DNA of 37,808 nucleotides, from positions 1 to 37,808 of the forward strand of contig JAGGTI010000130.1 in the NCBI GenBank assembly GCA_021163775.1, written 5' to 3'. The position numbers and the translations under genes are program-made. Under the pieces are notes generated by a model. It was not told the origin of the DNA. It ran no database searches and saw only the letters and a program-made list of their open reading frames with translations. The DNA is from Candidatus Zixiibacteriota bacterium (GTDB lineage: Bacteria > Zixibacteria > MSB-5A5 > GN15 > FEB-12). Positions within the stretch are counted from its first letter, which is position 1, and every line of letters starts with the position of its first letter. Of this stretch, positions 19,156 to 27,640 are shown piece after piece.

Positions 19156-20181
19156 ATGACGCCCGAAACACCAAAAACACCCCAAAAAGGAAAATCTGAT
19201 ATCTTGGCTGTTGAAAACCTAAAATTAGCCCACGATAAGATCCGCGCCGAGATCGGCAAAGTGATTGTCGGGCAGGACAAGGTAATTGAGCAGTTACTGA
19301 TTTCGCTATTGTCGTCGGGGCATTCGCTTCTGGTCGGCGTGCCCGGCCTGGCCAAGACGCTGATGATTTCCACTCTGGCCCGCGTGCTTAATTTGGAGTT
19401 TAACCGAATCCAGTTCACGCCTGATCTGATGCCGTCCGATATTACCGGCACTGAGATTATCGAGGATGACCACTCCACTGGTAAACGTGGATTTCGGTTT
19501 GTACGCGGTCCTGTCTTTGCCAATATAATTTTGGCCGATGAGATCAACCGCACCCCGCCCAAGACTCAAGCCGCGCTGTTGCAGGCGATGCAGGAACATG
19601 AAGTCACCACCGCCGGTGAGACCTATCCTTTGGATGAGCCATTTTTTGTATTGGCGACCCAGAACCCGATTGAGCAGGAAGGTACCTACCCGCTTCCAGA
19701 AGCACAGCTTGATCGGTTCATGTTCAATATCATCGTGGATTATCCAAGCGTGGACGAAGAAGAAGAGATTGTCAAGACGACCACCACAATTGCCGTTCAC
19801 GAGCTAAATCAGATTTTGACAGCCGAAGATATTATCGGGTTCCAGAACCTGGTGCGCCGGGTTCCCGTGTCGGATCATCTGGTTCGTTATGCGGTGCGAT
19901 TGGTGCGGGCGACGCGCCCCAACGAAAGCGACGCACCCGACTTTATCAAAAAATGGGTCAACTGGGGTGCCGGACCGAGGGCATCGCAGTACCTTATCCT
20001 GGCGGCCAAGGCGAAAGCTATTCTCGAAGGCCGACCGACCCCCGGACCGGACGATATCAAGTTCGCGGCCTACCCGGTGTTGAGGCATCGGATAGTGACC
20101 TCGTTCAACGCCGAGGCAGACGGGGTTGACTCGATTGAGATTATTCGTCGGGTACTGGGAGCGGTGGAGGAAGAAGACTAG
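19156..20181 (+). CDS. MoxR-family AAA+ ATPase
   Basis: GVPGLAKTLMISTLAR; IILADEINRTPPKTQAALLQAMQE; ATQNPIEQEGTYPLPEAQLDRF. Confidence 0.96.
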   Translation: MTPETPKTPQKGKSDILAVENLKLAHDKIRAEIGKVIVGQDKVIEQLLISLLSSGHSLLVGVPGLAKTLMISTLARVLNLEFNRIQFTPDLMPSDITGTEIIEDDHSTGKRGFRFVRGPVFANIILADEINRTPPKTQAALLQAMQEHEVTTAGETYPLDEPFFVLATQNPIEQEGTYPLPEAQLDRFMFNIIVDYPSVDEEEEIVKTTTTIAVHELNQILTAEDIIGFQNLVRRVPVSDHLVRYAVRLVRATRPNESDAPDFIKKWVNWGAGPRASQYLILAAKAKAILEGRPTPGPDDIKFAAYPVLRHRIVTSFNAEADGVDSIEIIRRVLGAVEEED

Positions 20182-20183
20182 CC

Positions 20184-20444
20184 GTGTTTCAGGCGATTCT
20201 GTTTGCCGCTTTTGCGCTGATTTTTTTGTTCACATCGGCGAAAATGCAACTGAAGCGATTAGTGCTCTGGTTGTTTGGGATCGCGGTTTTTATACACGCC
20301 GCCGGTTTGTCGTTGCACGGCCGGTATGATTGGATCGATCACGTCCTGATGGTCAACGGGATCGCGCTGTTGCTGTTGGTTGGTTATATGAGTTTCAAGA
20401 TCTATACGAGGTTTGTGAAAAAGCGCCGCACACCGGTGCGGTGA
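20184..20444 (+). CDS. Small hypothetical membrane protein
   Basis: 86-aa ORF with hydrophobic segments, 2 bp after the moxR stop. Confidence 0.6.
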   Translation: MFQAILFAAFALIFLFTSAKMQLKRLVLWLFGIAVFIHAAGLSLHGRYDWIDHVLMVNGIALLLLVGYMSFKIYTRFVKKRRTPVR

Positions 20445-20462
20445 CAATTAACGAGAAGACCT

Positions 20463-21431
20463 ATGTCAGTTGACTCGTATACAAATTTATCGGCAATCGC
20501 TATTCATGGTGGTGCGGGGACAATTCTGCGCGCCAACCTGACCGATGAGAAAGAACGCGATATTCGCGCCAAGCTGACCGAATCGTTGGAAGCAGGTAAC
20601 GTAGTGCTTGAAGCAGGCGGCAGTGCCGTTGACGCTGTTCAGGCGGCGGTGGTTGTTATGGAAGAATCGCCGTTGTTCAATGCTGGCAAAGGTGCGGTGT
20701 ACACGCACGATGGCTCCCACGAACAGGATGCCTGCCTGATGGACGGCGCGACGCGCAATGTCGGTGCGGTAGCGGCGGTGAAACGCGTGCGCAACCCGAT
20801 TTTGTTAGCGCGCTTGGTTCTGGATCAGAGTACGCATGTGTTACTCTCTGGTGAAGGCGCCGAGACGTTTGCGACTACCAATGGCATGGAACTAGTTGAC
20901 GACCAATCGTATTTTGATACCGAGTTTCGGTATCAACAGTTGCAAAAAGCAATCGCGCGCGAAAAGAAAGAAAACAAACAACATACTCAGCTTGATCATT
21001 CGGATGTTGAAGACAAGATCGGCACAGTTGGTGCGGTGGCGGTTGACAGGCACGGTAACCTGGCGGCGGCAACTTCGACCGGCGGCATGACCAACAAACG
21101 TCACGGACGAATCGGCGACACGCCGGTGGTCGGTGCCGGGACGTTTGCGGACAACAAAACCTGTGCGGTCTCTTCGACCGGTGTGGGTGAATACATTATG
21201 CGCGCGATGCTGGCTTATGATATCGCGGCGTTGATGGAGTATAAGAACCTAACGTTGGAAGAAGCTGGTCACATTGCTGTGATGGAGAAATTTACGGAAT
21301 TGGGTGGCGATGGCGGTGTGATTGCGATTGATGCGTTGGGTAATATCGCGATGCCGTTCAACAGTTCCGGTATGTACCGCGGTTGGATGCGCGCCGACGG
21401 CACGAGCGAGGTGAAGATATTCAAGGAGTGA
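20463..21431 (+). CDS. Isoaspartyl peptidase/L-asparaginase (Ntn hydrolase)
   Basis: AIHGGAGTI; GKGAVYTHDGSHEQDACLMDG; GTVGAVAVDRHGNLAAATSTGG with intact catalytic Thr. Confidence 0.95.
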   Translation: MSVDSYTNLSAIAIHGGAGTILRANLTDEKERDIRAKLTESLEAGNVVLEAGGSAVDAVQAAVVVMEESPLFNAGKGAVYTHDGSHEQDACLMDGATRNVGAVAAVKRVRNPILLARLVLDQSTHVLLSGEGAETFATTNGMELVDDQSYFDTEFRYQQLQKAIAREKKENKQHTQLDHSDVEDKIGTVGAVAVDRHGNLAAATSTGGMTNKRHGRIGDTPVVGAGTFADNKTCAVSSTGVGEYIMRAMLAYDIAALMEYKNLTLEEAGHIAVMEKFTELGGDGGVIAIDALGNIAMPFNSSGMYRGWMRADGTSEVKIFKE

Positions 21432-21497
21432 CAACAAACTTGTGTGCGGCGTATGTCCACATGCGCCGCGAATCGGGACGGAGAAACCCGACAGCAT

Positions 21498-21547
21498 GTA
21501 GGTCAGGTTGCTCGCAACCTGACACCGGCAGATGTGGACATCTGCCG
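21498..21547 (+). repeat. Double-hairpin REP-like element, second copy of 4407-4456
   Basis: GTAGGTCAGGTTGCTCGCAACCTGACACCGGCAGATGTGGACATCTGCCG. Confidence 0.88.
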
Positions 21548-21569
21548 GGCACGGGTACTTATCATCGTC

Positions 21570-21589
21570 ATTCCCGCGGAAGCGGGAAT
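21570..21589. repeat. Hairpin repeat ATTCCCGC GGAA GCGGGAAT
   Basis: Perfect 8-bp arms; resembles the widespread CATTCCCGCG..GCGGGAATCCAG bacterial repeat. Confidence 0.7.
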
Positions 21590-21731
21590 CCAGTTGTCAT
21601 GTAAGAAGAACCGAGTTATGAATCGAAGATCATATACGATTCCAAAACAACTGAGCCCTTGCTTTCGCAAGGGTGACAGGAAAGAGAGCGAGGGTGACTG
21701 TGCAGAGTCATCTGACAGCACATAAAAAATA

Positions 21732-21751
21732 GGCAGATGTGGACATCTGCC
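21732..21751. repeat. Solo second hairpin of the double-hairpin element
   Basis: GGCAGATGTGGACATCTGCC identical to the second half of 4407-4456 and 21498-21547. Confidence 0.8.
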
Positions 21752-21763
21752 GGACACGTTAAT

Positions 21764-21808
21764 GGCGGAACCACCAAGGCAACCACAGGTTGGTTGGTTC
21801 CACCCTAC
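21764..21808 (-). repeat. REP-like element, minus orientation, GTAGGGTGGAACC..GGTGGTTCCGCC with expanded loop
   Basis: Reverse complement shares arms with 4512-4540. Confidence 0.75.
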
Positions 21809-21846
21809 AAGAACTCTAAGGACTTGATTGTAAACTGACAAAACTA

Positions 21847-22746
21847 ATGGCGACGAACTATAGACAATATCTGCAACCGGAAACGGTGTCGAAGCTCAAA
21901 GGCATGGAGCTTAAGGCGCGCATGGTGGTCGAGGGGTTTATCGCCGGACTGCATAAGTCACCGTATCATGGTTTCTCGGTCGAGTTTGCCGAACACCGCC
22001 AGTACATGCCGGGCGACAATGTTCATGACATCGACTGGAAAGTATACGCCAAAACCGACCGGTACTATATCAAGCAGTACGAGGAAGAGACCAATCTCAA
22101 AGCCTACCTTCTGCTCGACTGTTCGGCATCGATGAAATACCACTCCGGTTCCGAAATCAGCAAGTTCGATTACGCCGGGATGTTGTGCGGCGCGTTGTCG
22201 TACATGATGCTTCGCCAGCGCGACGCGGCCGGGCTGGTAACGTTCGACGAAAAGATTCGTCGTTACGTTCCCCCCCGCTCGAAGTCAGGACATCTTCATG
22301 TACTGCTATCTGAAATCGCCAATCAACAGCCATCGGACAAAACCGATATTTCATCGACGCTACACGAGATGGCAGAACGGATCAAACGGCGCGGATTAGT
22401 TGTCATCCTGTCCGACCTGTTGGACGAGCCAGATAAAATAATCAGCGGTCTGCGGCATTTTCGTTACCACAAACACGAGGTGATTGTTTTTCATATTCTT
22501 GATCCGCGCGAACGTGATTTTGATTTCGGGGGAGAGGCGCAGTTCCGCGACATGGAGACGGGAGAGGAGTTATCGACGCTTCCGTTCCAGATGAAAAAGG
22601 AATTCGCGCGCAAGGTGCAGGCGTTCTCCGATACGATAGCTTCGGCGTGCCGACAGTCGAACATTGATTACCACCCGATAGATACTTCAATGCCATTCGA
22701 CCAGGCGCTGTATGCGTTTCTTGCCAAGAGAGAGCGGTTGTATTGA
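21847..22746 (+). CDS. DUF58 (vWA-like) domain protein
   Basis: GFSVEFAEHRQYMPGDNVHDIDWKVYAKTDRYYIKQYEEETNLKAYLLLDCSASM. Confidence 0.95.
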   Translation: MATNYRQYLQPETVSKLKGMELKARMVVEGFIAGLHKSPYHGFSVEFAEHRQYMPGDNVHDIDWKVYAKTDRYYIKQYEEETNLKAYLLLDCSASMKYHSGSEISKFDYAGMLCGALSYMMLRQRDAAGLVTFDEKIRRYVPPRSKSGHLHVLLSEIANQQPSDKTDISSTLHEMAERIKRRGLVVILSDLLDEPDKIISGLRHFRYHKHEVIVFHILDPRERDFDFGGEAQFRDMETGEELSTLPFQMKKEFARKVQAFSDTIASACRQSNIDYHPIDTSMPFDQALYAFLAKRERLY

Positions 22747-22755
22747 GCTCTTGAG

Positions 22756-22799
22756 CTGTCAGGTCTCACTCCCGGCAAACCGGGAGAAGGACCTGACAG
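22756..22799 (+). repeat. Nested palindrome CTGTCAGGTCTCACTCCCGGCAAACCGGGAGAAGGACCTGACAG
   Basis: Outer and inner arms complementary; near-identical copy at 23547-23590. Confidence 0.9.
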
Positions 22800-22930
22800 A
22801 ACGGTAGAGTCTTCCAAGCCGGGAGGTCACACCTCCTACGGTCGGCAAGACCTGCCGGAACGATCTGAAGAACATCAGAAGGCGCTATTTCAAGTACTGC
22901 CTTAGTAGTCGCGGTTGGCTTGTCTATGTT

Positions 22931-22973
22931 GCGTTGGGTCCTTCGCCGACAAAGTCGGCGTGAGACCTGACGT
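22931..22973 (-). repeat. Nested palindrome of the same architecture with inner stem CGCCGAC AAA GTCGGCG
   Basis: GGTCCTT...TGAGACC outer boxes, different inner palindrome. Confidence 0.82.
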
Positions 22974-22981
22974 TCACCTGC

Positions 22982-23512
22982 TCAGAAAAGCCAATCCCTC
23001 CAGATCTTAACCGATCCCGGTCTCTCGGTCATATAGTCGCTTGCCGAAGACCACGGCCATACCTCAGCATGATCGACGATACCGGCCGTCACGGGATTTC
23101 TGTGAATATACTCCAACTTTTGCCGGAAGACCCTCTCGGAGTATATGACCACGCGGTCAAATCGTGATTGCCATACCTTGTGTCTCTTCAATCCGATTTC
23201 GCCAAATGCTTCTTGAGCGATGAACTTCTTAAAGTCACGCATGAAACCAGACAGACGAGATCCCTCAATGCCCAGCAGAAGATGAATATGGGTTGGCATA
23301 AATACATATGCAACCAGCCGTGCATCGTACTGGTCGGTGTAGAAATTGATAGAATCCGCGAGCGCTTCATAAGCACCCTCAACATCACCGTATCTCCGGT
23401 GTTCATGGAAACTGGTGGTGATGAAGAAACATTCACCCAATGATTGGTCTTTGAAGCGAAGCCCCATAGAACCAACATGGCGTCTGACCGCGTTCTCGGC
23501 AATCTCAATCAT
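22982..23512 (-). CDS. REP-associated tyrosine transposase (RAYT, Y1/HUH superfamily)
   Basis: YVFMPTHIHLLL HUH motif, EYIHRNPVTAGIVDHAEVWPWSSASDY. Confidence 0.92.
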   Translation of the reverse strand: MIEIAENAVRRHVGSMGLRFKDQSLGECFFITTSFHEHRRYGDVEGAYEALADSINFYTDQYDARLVAYVFMPTHIHLLLGIEGSRLSGFMRDFKKFIAQEAFGEIGLKRHKVWQSRFDRVVIYSERVFRQKLEYIHRNPVTAGIVDHAEVWPWSSASDYMTERPGSVKIWRDWLF

Positions 23513-23546
23513 TGGTGTGATGGCAGAATGTGATGTTCAGTTTGAT

Positions 23547-23590
23547 CTGTCAGGTCTCACTCCCGGTAAACCGGGAGAAGGACCTGACAG
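23547..23590 (+). repeat. Nested palindrome CTGTCAGGTCTCACTCCCGGTAAACCGGGAGAAGGACCTGACAG
   Basis: One difference from 22756-22799; flanks the RAYT on the other side. Confidence 0.9.
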
Positions 23591-23669
23591 AACTCAGTAT
23601 GTGGTTTTGAATCTTCCCCCCGGCAGGTCACACCCGAACTGTTGCGTCAGGTCCTTAGGCCTGATGCGC

Positions 23670-25160
23670 CTATTTCAGCAGCACCGCTTTGACGGTCGCG
23701 GTTTGGTTTTCAACTGTTGCCCGGAAAAGATAGACACCCGACGCAAACTTAACCGCATCCCAGGTCAAGTCAAATTCACCGGCCGATGTGGTGGCGTTAT
23801 ATATAGTTGCTACCTGTTGCCCGAGTGGATTGAAGACTTCGACCTTCAGATGACCTTTCTCATTCAGTGCAACTGGTAGCGTCACAGTCGGGTTGAACGG
23901 GTTCGGGTACGGTTGCCCGAGCGTGAATGTAGCGGGTAGCAACTTATTGTCAGAGTCTACTTCAACATCAGTCACTACGGCGAAGCCGTGATACGACACG
24001 GTATCGTGATTGACTATGACGAGATACGGTTCGTCCTCACCATAAGGGTAGTCCCAGAACTTCATGCCTTCCGGGAGTGGATCGTACCTGCGAAGTAGCG
24101 AACCATCGGTAGCACTAAAACGCATGAGAGTATCCCCCGCCATAGAAAAGAACTGATCTGGGAACGTTGGATGGGTGATGAAGTTGGTGAACGAATGGTC
24201 GACCGTCGAATGGCTCCACAACTCCGTCACAGAATCATTTGGATGGAGGTGATAGGCTACTATGCCCCGATCGCTAGGAAGTGCCGGCGGCTCAATCACA
24301 CAACCTGAAACGCTGTAGGAGTAGGAGCATATTAGAGTCAGAGGCGGAGAGCTGTCAATTAGTGACCCAAGGACGAGTTGCGACTCGCTCCAAGTTCCAC
24401 CTTCGTCGTAGCAATAAGGGGCATGCGCCCCAGCGAGGAAGGTAAGTGTGCCGGAAGTGTCCAACCCTACGATACCTTGACTCGTGCGTGAGTAGTCGGG
24501 GCCAATGTTGGACCAAACTTCTGTCAATTTGTGTGTTAGGCACGAAGGGTACCCGGTTCGCTCAGGAAGAAGCCAAATGCCATCGGTATGAATATCCAGA
24601 TGCTTCAACGTTGAGTTCGGATACGAATGGAAGATTTCAGTACTGCCGGTGGTCTCACACCACATGTATGGGATACGATAATACGAGGTCTCGGAAGACA
24701 GAAATAGTTCATCGTACCCATCGTGGTCAATATCAACTGCCTCTAACATGACCAGATTATTCCCGGTACAACTTTCCATGCTAGATAGGTAAAACACCTG
24801 ATCCTGCAGACGCCGATGTACAAGAGTGCTATCATAGCAGACGACCTTAGTGTCTGATTTGTACCCCCTATGGAAGTAACCAATCAATACGTCGGCTACC
24901 GAGTCACGGTTGACATCGGCGAGTTCGATTTCGTATTCGGGATAGTCTGAGTCGAGTGTATCGGTGAAGAGAATATCGTTGGGTAGCGAGAACAACACGA
25001 CGGTATGGCCGTCACACGCCAGCACTTCAGCGAAATTGTCGCCGTCGATATCGGCAAGTTCGATCTTCTGAATTGCACTATCCAGACCGGGCACGGTGAA
25101 CGAGAGATACGGTGATAACTCCGGCTCAGCCTGACAGGTGGCGGCCAGAAGAACAAACAC
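23670..25160 (-). CDS. Secreted FG-GAP/VCBS-like repeat protein with T9SS-type C-terminal sorting domain; annotated start follows an in-frame amber codon
   Basis: IELADIDGDNFAEVLACDG, IELADVNRDSVADVLIGY repeats; PATFTLGQPYPNPFNPTVTLPVALNEKG...SGVYLFRATVENQTATVKAVLLK. Confidence 0.8.
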   Translation of the reverse strand: MFVLLAATCQAEPELSPYLSFTVPGLDSAIQKIELADIDGDNFAEVLACDGHTVVLFSLPNDILFTDTLDSDYPEYEIELADVNRDSVADVLIGYFHRGYKSDTKVVCYDSTLVHRRLQDQVFYLSSMESCTGNNLVMLEAVDIDHDGYDELFLSSETSYYRIPYMWCETTGSTEIFHSYPNSTLKHLDIHTDGIWLLPERTGYPSCLTHKLTEVWSNIGPDYSRTSQGIVGLDTSGTLTFLAGAHAPYCYDEGGTWSESQLVLGSLIDSSPPLTLICSYSYSVSGCVIEPPALPSDRGIVAYHLHPNDSVTELWSHSTVDHSFTNFITHPTFPDQFFSMAGDTLMRFSATDGSLLRRYDPLPEGMKFWDYPYGEDEPYLVIVNHDTVSYHGFAVVTDVEVDSDNKLLPATFTLGQPYPNPFNPTVTLPVALNEKGHLKVEVFNPLGQQVATIYNATTSAGEFDLTWDAVKFASGVYLFRATVENQTATVKAVLLK

Positions 25161-25288
25161 CCCTATCGCTACTAGTTTGACAATCTACTTCATACGCACC
25201 GGCATCACCTTCAGCAAACTTCGGTTTACTGCCTTACGTAATCAAGATGCCATGATCGCCTAATTTGTCAATGACAAAATCATTTGTT

Positions 25289-25331
25289 GCGTCGGGTCCT
25301 TCGCCGACAAAGTCGGCGTGTGACCTGACGC
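25289..25331 (-). repeat. Nested palindrome GCGTCGGGTCCTTCGCCGACAAAGTCGGCGTGTGACCTGACGC
   Basis: Same family as 22931-22973. Confidence 0.85.
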
Positions 25332-25344
25332 CCACCGAATGCGT

Positions 25345-25806
25345 CTAATACCTAAACCGCAGTTTTGGGCCGGAGTGGGCGAAACCTTCGCGAAGATAAA
25401 ACGCGACCGCTCGTTCCCACTTCTCCCCCAACGGCGCGTTCACTTCGATTCGTCGCCAGCCACACTGGCGGCCGTACTCTTTGGCGGTCTCGATCAAAAC
25501 CTTGCCGATTTTTTTGTCGCGGTGTTCCGGAAGGATATATAGTTCGTTGATCACACCGTATGAGCCATCAGCGTAAATCGCGAACGATTCGACCAGCGTA
25601 ATAATGCCGAGCGTCGTCTTTTCGTCTTCGTCGAGCGCCACGAACGCCGTGAACCGATCCTGGTTAGCTTCCCAACCCTGTTTGATCTTCTCCACATTAA
25701 GAGCTACCGGTATATTTGCATCTTCGCGGAGTTCTTCAAGCAGGCGCGTTACCAGGTCAAGCACCAGGTCGGCCTGCTCAATATCAAGTTGTTCAACCGT
25801 TATCAT
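25345..25806 (-). CDS. GNAT family N-acetyltransferase
   Basis: GVINELYILPEHRDKKIGKVLIETAKEYGRQCGWRRIEVNAP. Confidence 0.9.
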   Translation of the reverse strand: MITVEQLDIEQADLVLDLVTRLLEELREDANIPVALNVEKIKQGWEANQDRFTAFVALDEDEKTTLGIITLVESFAIYADGSYGVINELYILPEHRDKKIGKVLIETAKEYGRQCGWRRIEVNAPLGEKWERAVAFYLREGFAHSGPKLRFRY

Positions 25807-26771
25807 AAGGTGGCGGTATCGTCAGTGATCGCTTCCGGTTCAATGTTGAGTGTGCCAATGAACATCATGATCTGGTTATTGATCGCGGTCGGATCCTGTT
25901 CAGATTTTGCGGTTTCAATCAGACCCGCACCGGATAGTTCGGCAAGAGCGGCGAACTCTTCGGTTTCGCGGATATCTTCTTTGGCCAGTATCAACGTGTG
26001 GCACTCGACCCCTTCAAGATTCTCCAGGGTGATATACTCAGGCGCGTAACCAGAGCGGAGTTCGTACCAGAACTTGAGAAGCGTATGTGGAAATGGAATC
26101 CAGTACATATCGTGCTCCGCCATCAGCATATCAAGCCAGCGATCCGACGTGATATATGGTTCGATCGCCACCACTTTGTCGAGTCGGGGTTCATCGGTTG
26201 CAACAAATATCGCGGCATCGGCGCCGAGTGCCTGACCGACCACCACAAACGGGTGATGAATCTGGTCGCGCATATTAAGATAGCTGATCAACTCGCCCAA
26301 GTCGGCCGCTTCGTATTCGCCGTTGCTATGGTAAGTTCCGGTCGAAAGGCCACTGGCGCGCTGATCGTAGAGACAGACCGTAAAACCGGAGTCGAGCAGA
26401 GCCTGAGCAAGTGGGATCATCGAAGTCCGATCAAATCGCTCATCGTGGACCAGAATCGCGGTACCATTAATAGTCACCAGCTGGTCGGGATTGGTCGAAT
26501 CGGGGGCCGGGGTCAGGTAAAGACAGGCCAGGTTGGTGAGGCCATCAGAGTCGATCCGGAAAGTATCGACCACGGCCCCGAGTTCCAGAAACGCGGTCGG
26601 GTCGTTGGCAGGCAACGAATCGGCGTTGAATTCTTCGATATCCGGGCGGGCAAGGATAGCCTTGGCACGGTTGAGCGGGTAGATGATAAACACTAAAGCT
26701 AAGATCCCGACTACCAGCAGGAAGACTACGATTTGGAGAATTTCTTTGACTGTTTGCGACATTTTGGCCAT
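25803..26771 (-). CDS. Membrane-anchored alpha/beta hydrolase fold protein lacking the nucleophile Ser
   Basis: LYDQRASGLSTGTYHSNGEYEAADLGELISYL; nucleophile elbow reads VVVGQALGADAA. Confidence 0.75.
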   Translation of the reverse strand: MAKMSQTVKEILQIVVFLLVVGILALVFIIYPLNRAKAILARPDIEEFNADSLPANDPTAFLELGAVVDTFRIDSDGLTNLACLYLTPAPDSTNPDQLVTINGTAILVHDERFDRTSMIPLAQALLDSGFTVCLYDQRASGLSTGTYHSNGEYEAADLGELISYLNMRDQIHHPFVVVGQALGADAAIFVATDEPRLDKVVAIEPYITSDRWLDMLMAEHDMYWIPFPHTLLKFWYELRSGYAPEYITLENLEGVECHTLILAKEDIRETEEFAALAELSGAGLIETAKSEQDPTAINNQIMMFIGTLNIEPEAITDDTATL

Positions 26772-26966
26772 CTGGCTAACTCCTGATTATTTAAGCGGTT
26801 ATGATAGCAGTCTGTGATTGATAGTCAATAATAAAAAATATGTCTATATCTGGCGGGTAATAGGATTTCAGTGCTCCCATCGATTTACACGTGAACGGGG
26901 AGCACGGCATGAGATGATTTATGCTCCCAATGTGCTCCCGATGTTTGAGGAAATGCTGAGCAACTA

Positions 26967-27145
26967 TAGGGGCTTGTTGAAAAAGTCCTCTTGTGTAGTT
27001 GCGGCAGGTCCTTCGAATTCTCCTGGGCGAATACGTGAGACCTGCCGCTATTGTCTGACATGCACTTACGTGTCAGGCCACAATCCCGTCTTGACGGGAT
27101 AAGGACCCGACACAACTGTGAATAGGGTTTATCAACAAGCCCCTA
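26967..27145. mobile_element. MITE-like 179-bp element with 14-bp perfect terminal inverted repeats TAGGGGCTTGTTGA/TCAACAAGCCCCTA
   Basis: TIRs at 26967-26980 and 27132-27145; partial complementarity continues inward about 45 bp; contains two nested palindromes. Confidence 0.65.
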
Positions 27146-27252
27146 GGGGGCAATATAAGTAAAGTTTAGATCGAAATCGGATCCGTAAACCGAGGCAGGA
27201 CAGGCGCCAATAAGAAAGTACGGTCTGAGTTCAGATTTTATGAATAAACATG

Positions 27253-27281
27253 TTGACAATTTTGAAAGTCGGCCTTATATT
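27253..27281 (+). promoter_or_regulatory. Sigma70-type promoter TTGACA-17-TATATT
   Basis: TTGACA 27253-27258, 17-nt spacer, TATATT 27276-27281. Confidence 0.65.
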
Positions 27282-27640
27282 CCGCTCGGATGATAGGTGA
27301 CAGTTCCACAAATAATAACCCTGAATGGTTCCGCATTAGCGCACCATTAAAGTACCAACAGCTTTCCGATCCGAAATATAAAATATTGAAGTCTTGTGTA
27401 CTTCACTCTCGATGTGGCTGTGGGGGCCGCTGAGGGGGTTACGAGCAGGTTACTTTCATAAGTACTACTGTTAAAGAAACTATATAAAGCCAACAAGGAC
27501 GTTAGCGATGTTGAAGTCGGCGAATTGGCCGATAATACGCGTAACGCCCCGGTGCGAGTTTCTGTCCAGCAGTAGATGAAAACTAACCAAGTAGAGTCTT
27601 GGGCATCGATGGCAACCCTTTTTTTAGGAGGTAGCTTGTA

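Noticed and set aside
26884-26899. CACGTG core in gatttacacgtgaacgg as a possible third parS
   Set aside because: The flanks match the parS consensus poorly.
27462-27575. 37-codon stop-to-stop frame VLLLKKLYKANKDVSDVEVGELADNTRNAPVRVSVQQ in the leader of 27641
   Set aside because: No early ATG/GTG/TTG start and no recognisable family; possibly a decayed gene fragment but not supportable.
27290-27640. GEMM/c-di-GMP-like riboswitch suggested by GCTGAGGGGGTTACGAG
   Set aside because: The hallmark upstream motifs (CACGCA..GGCAAACC, GACGCAAAGCC) are absent.
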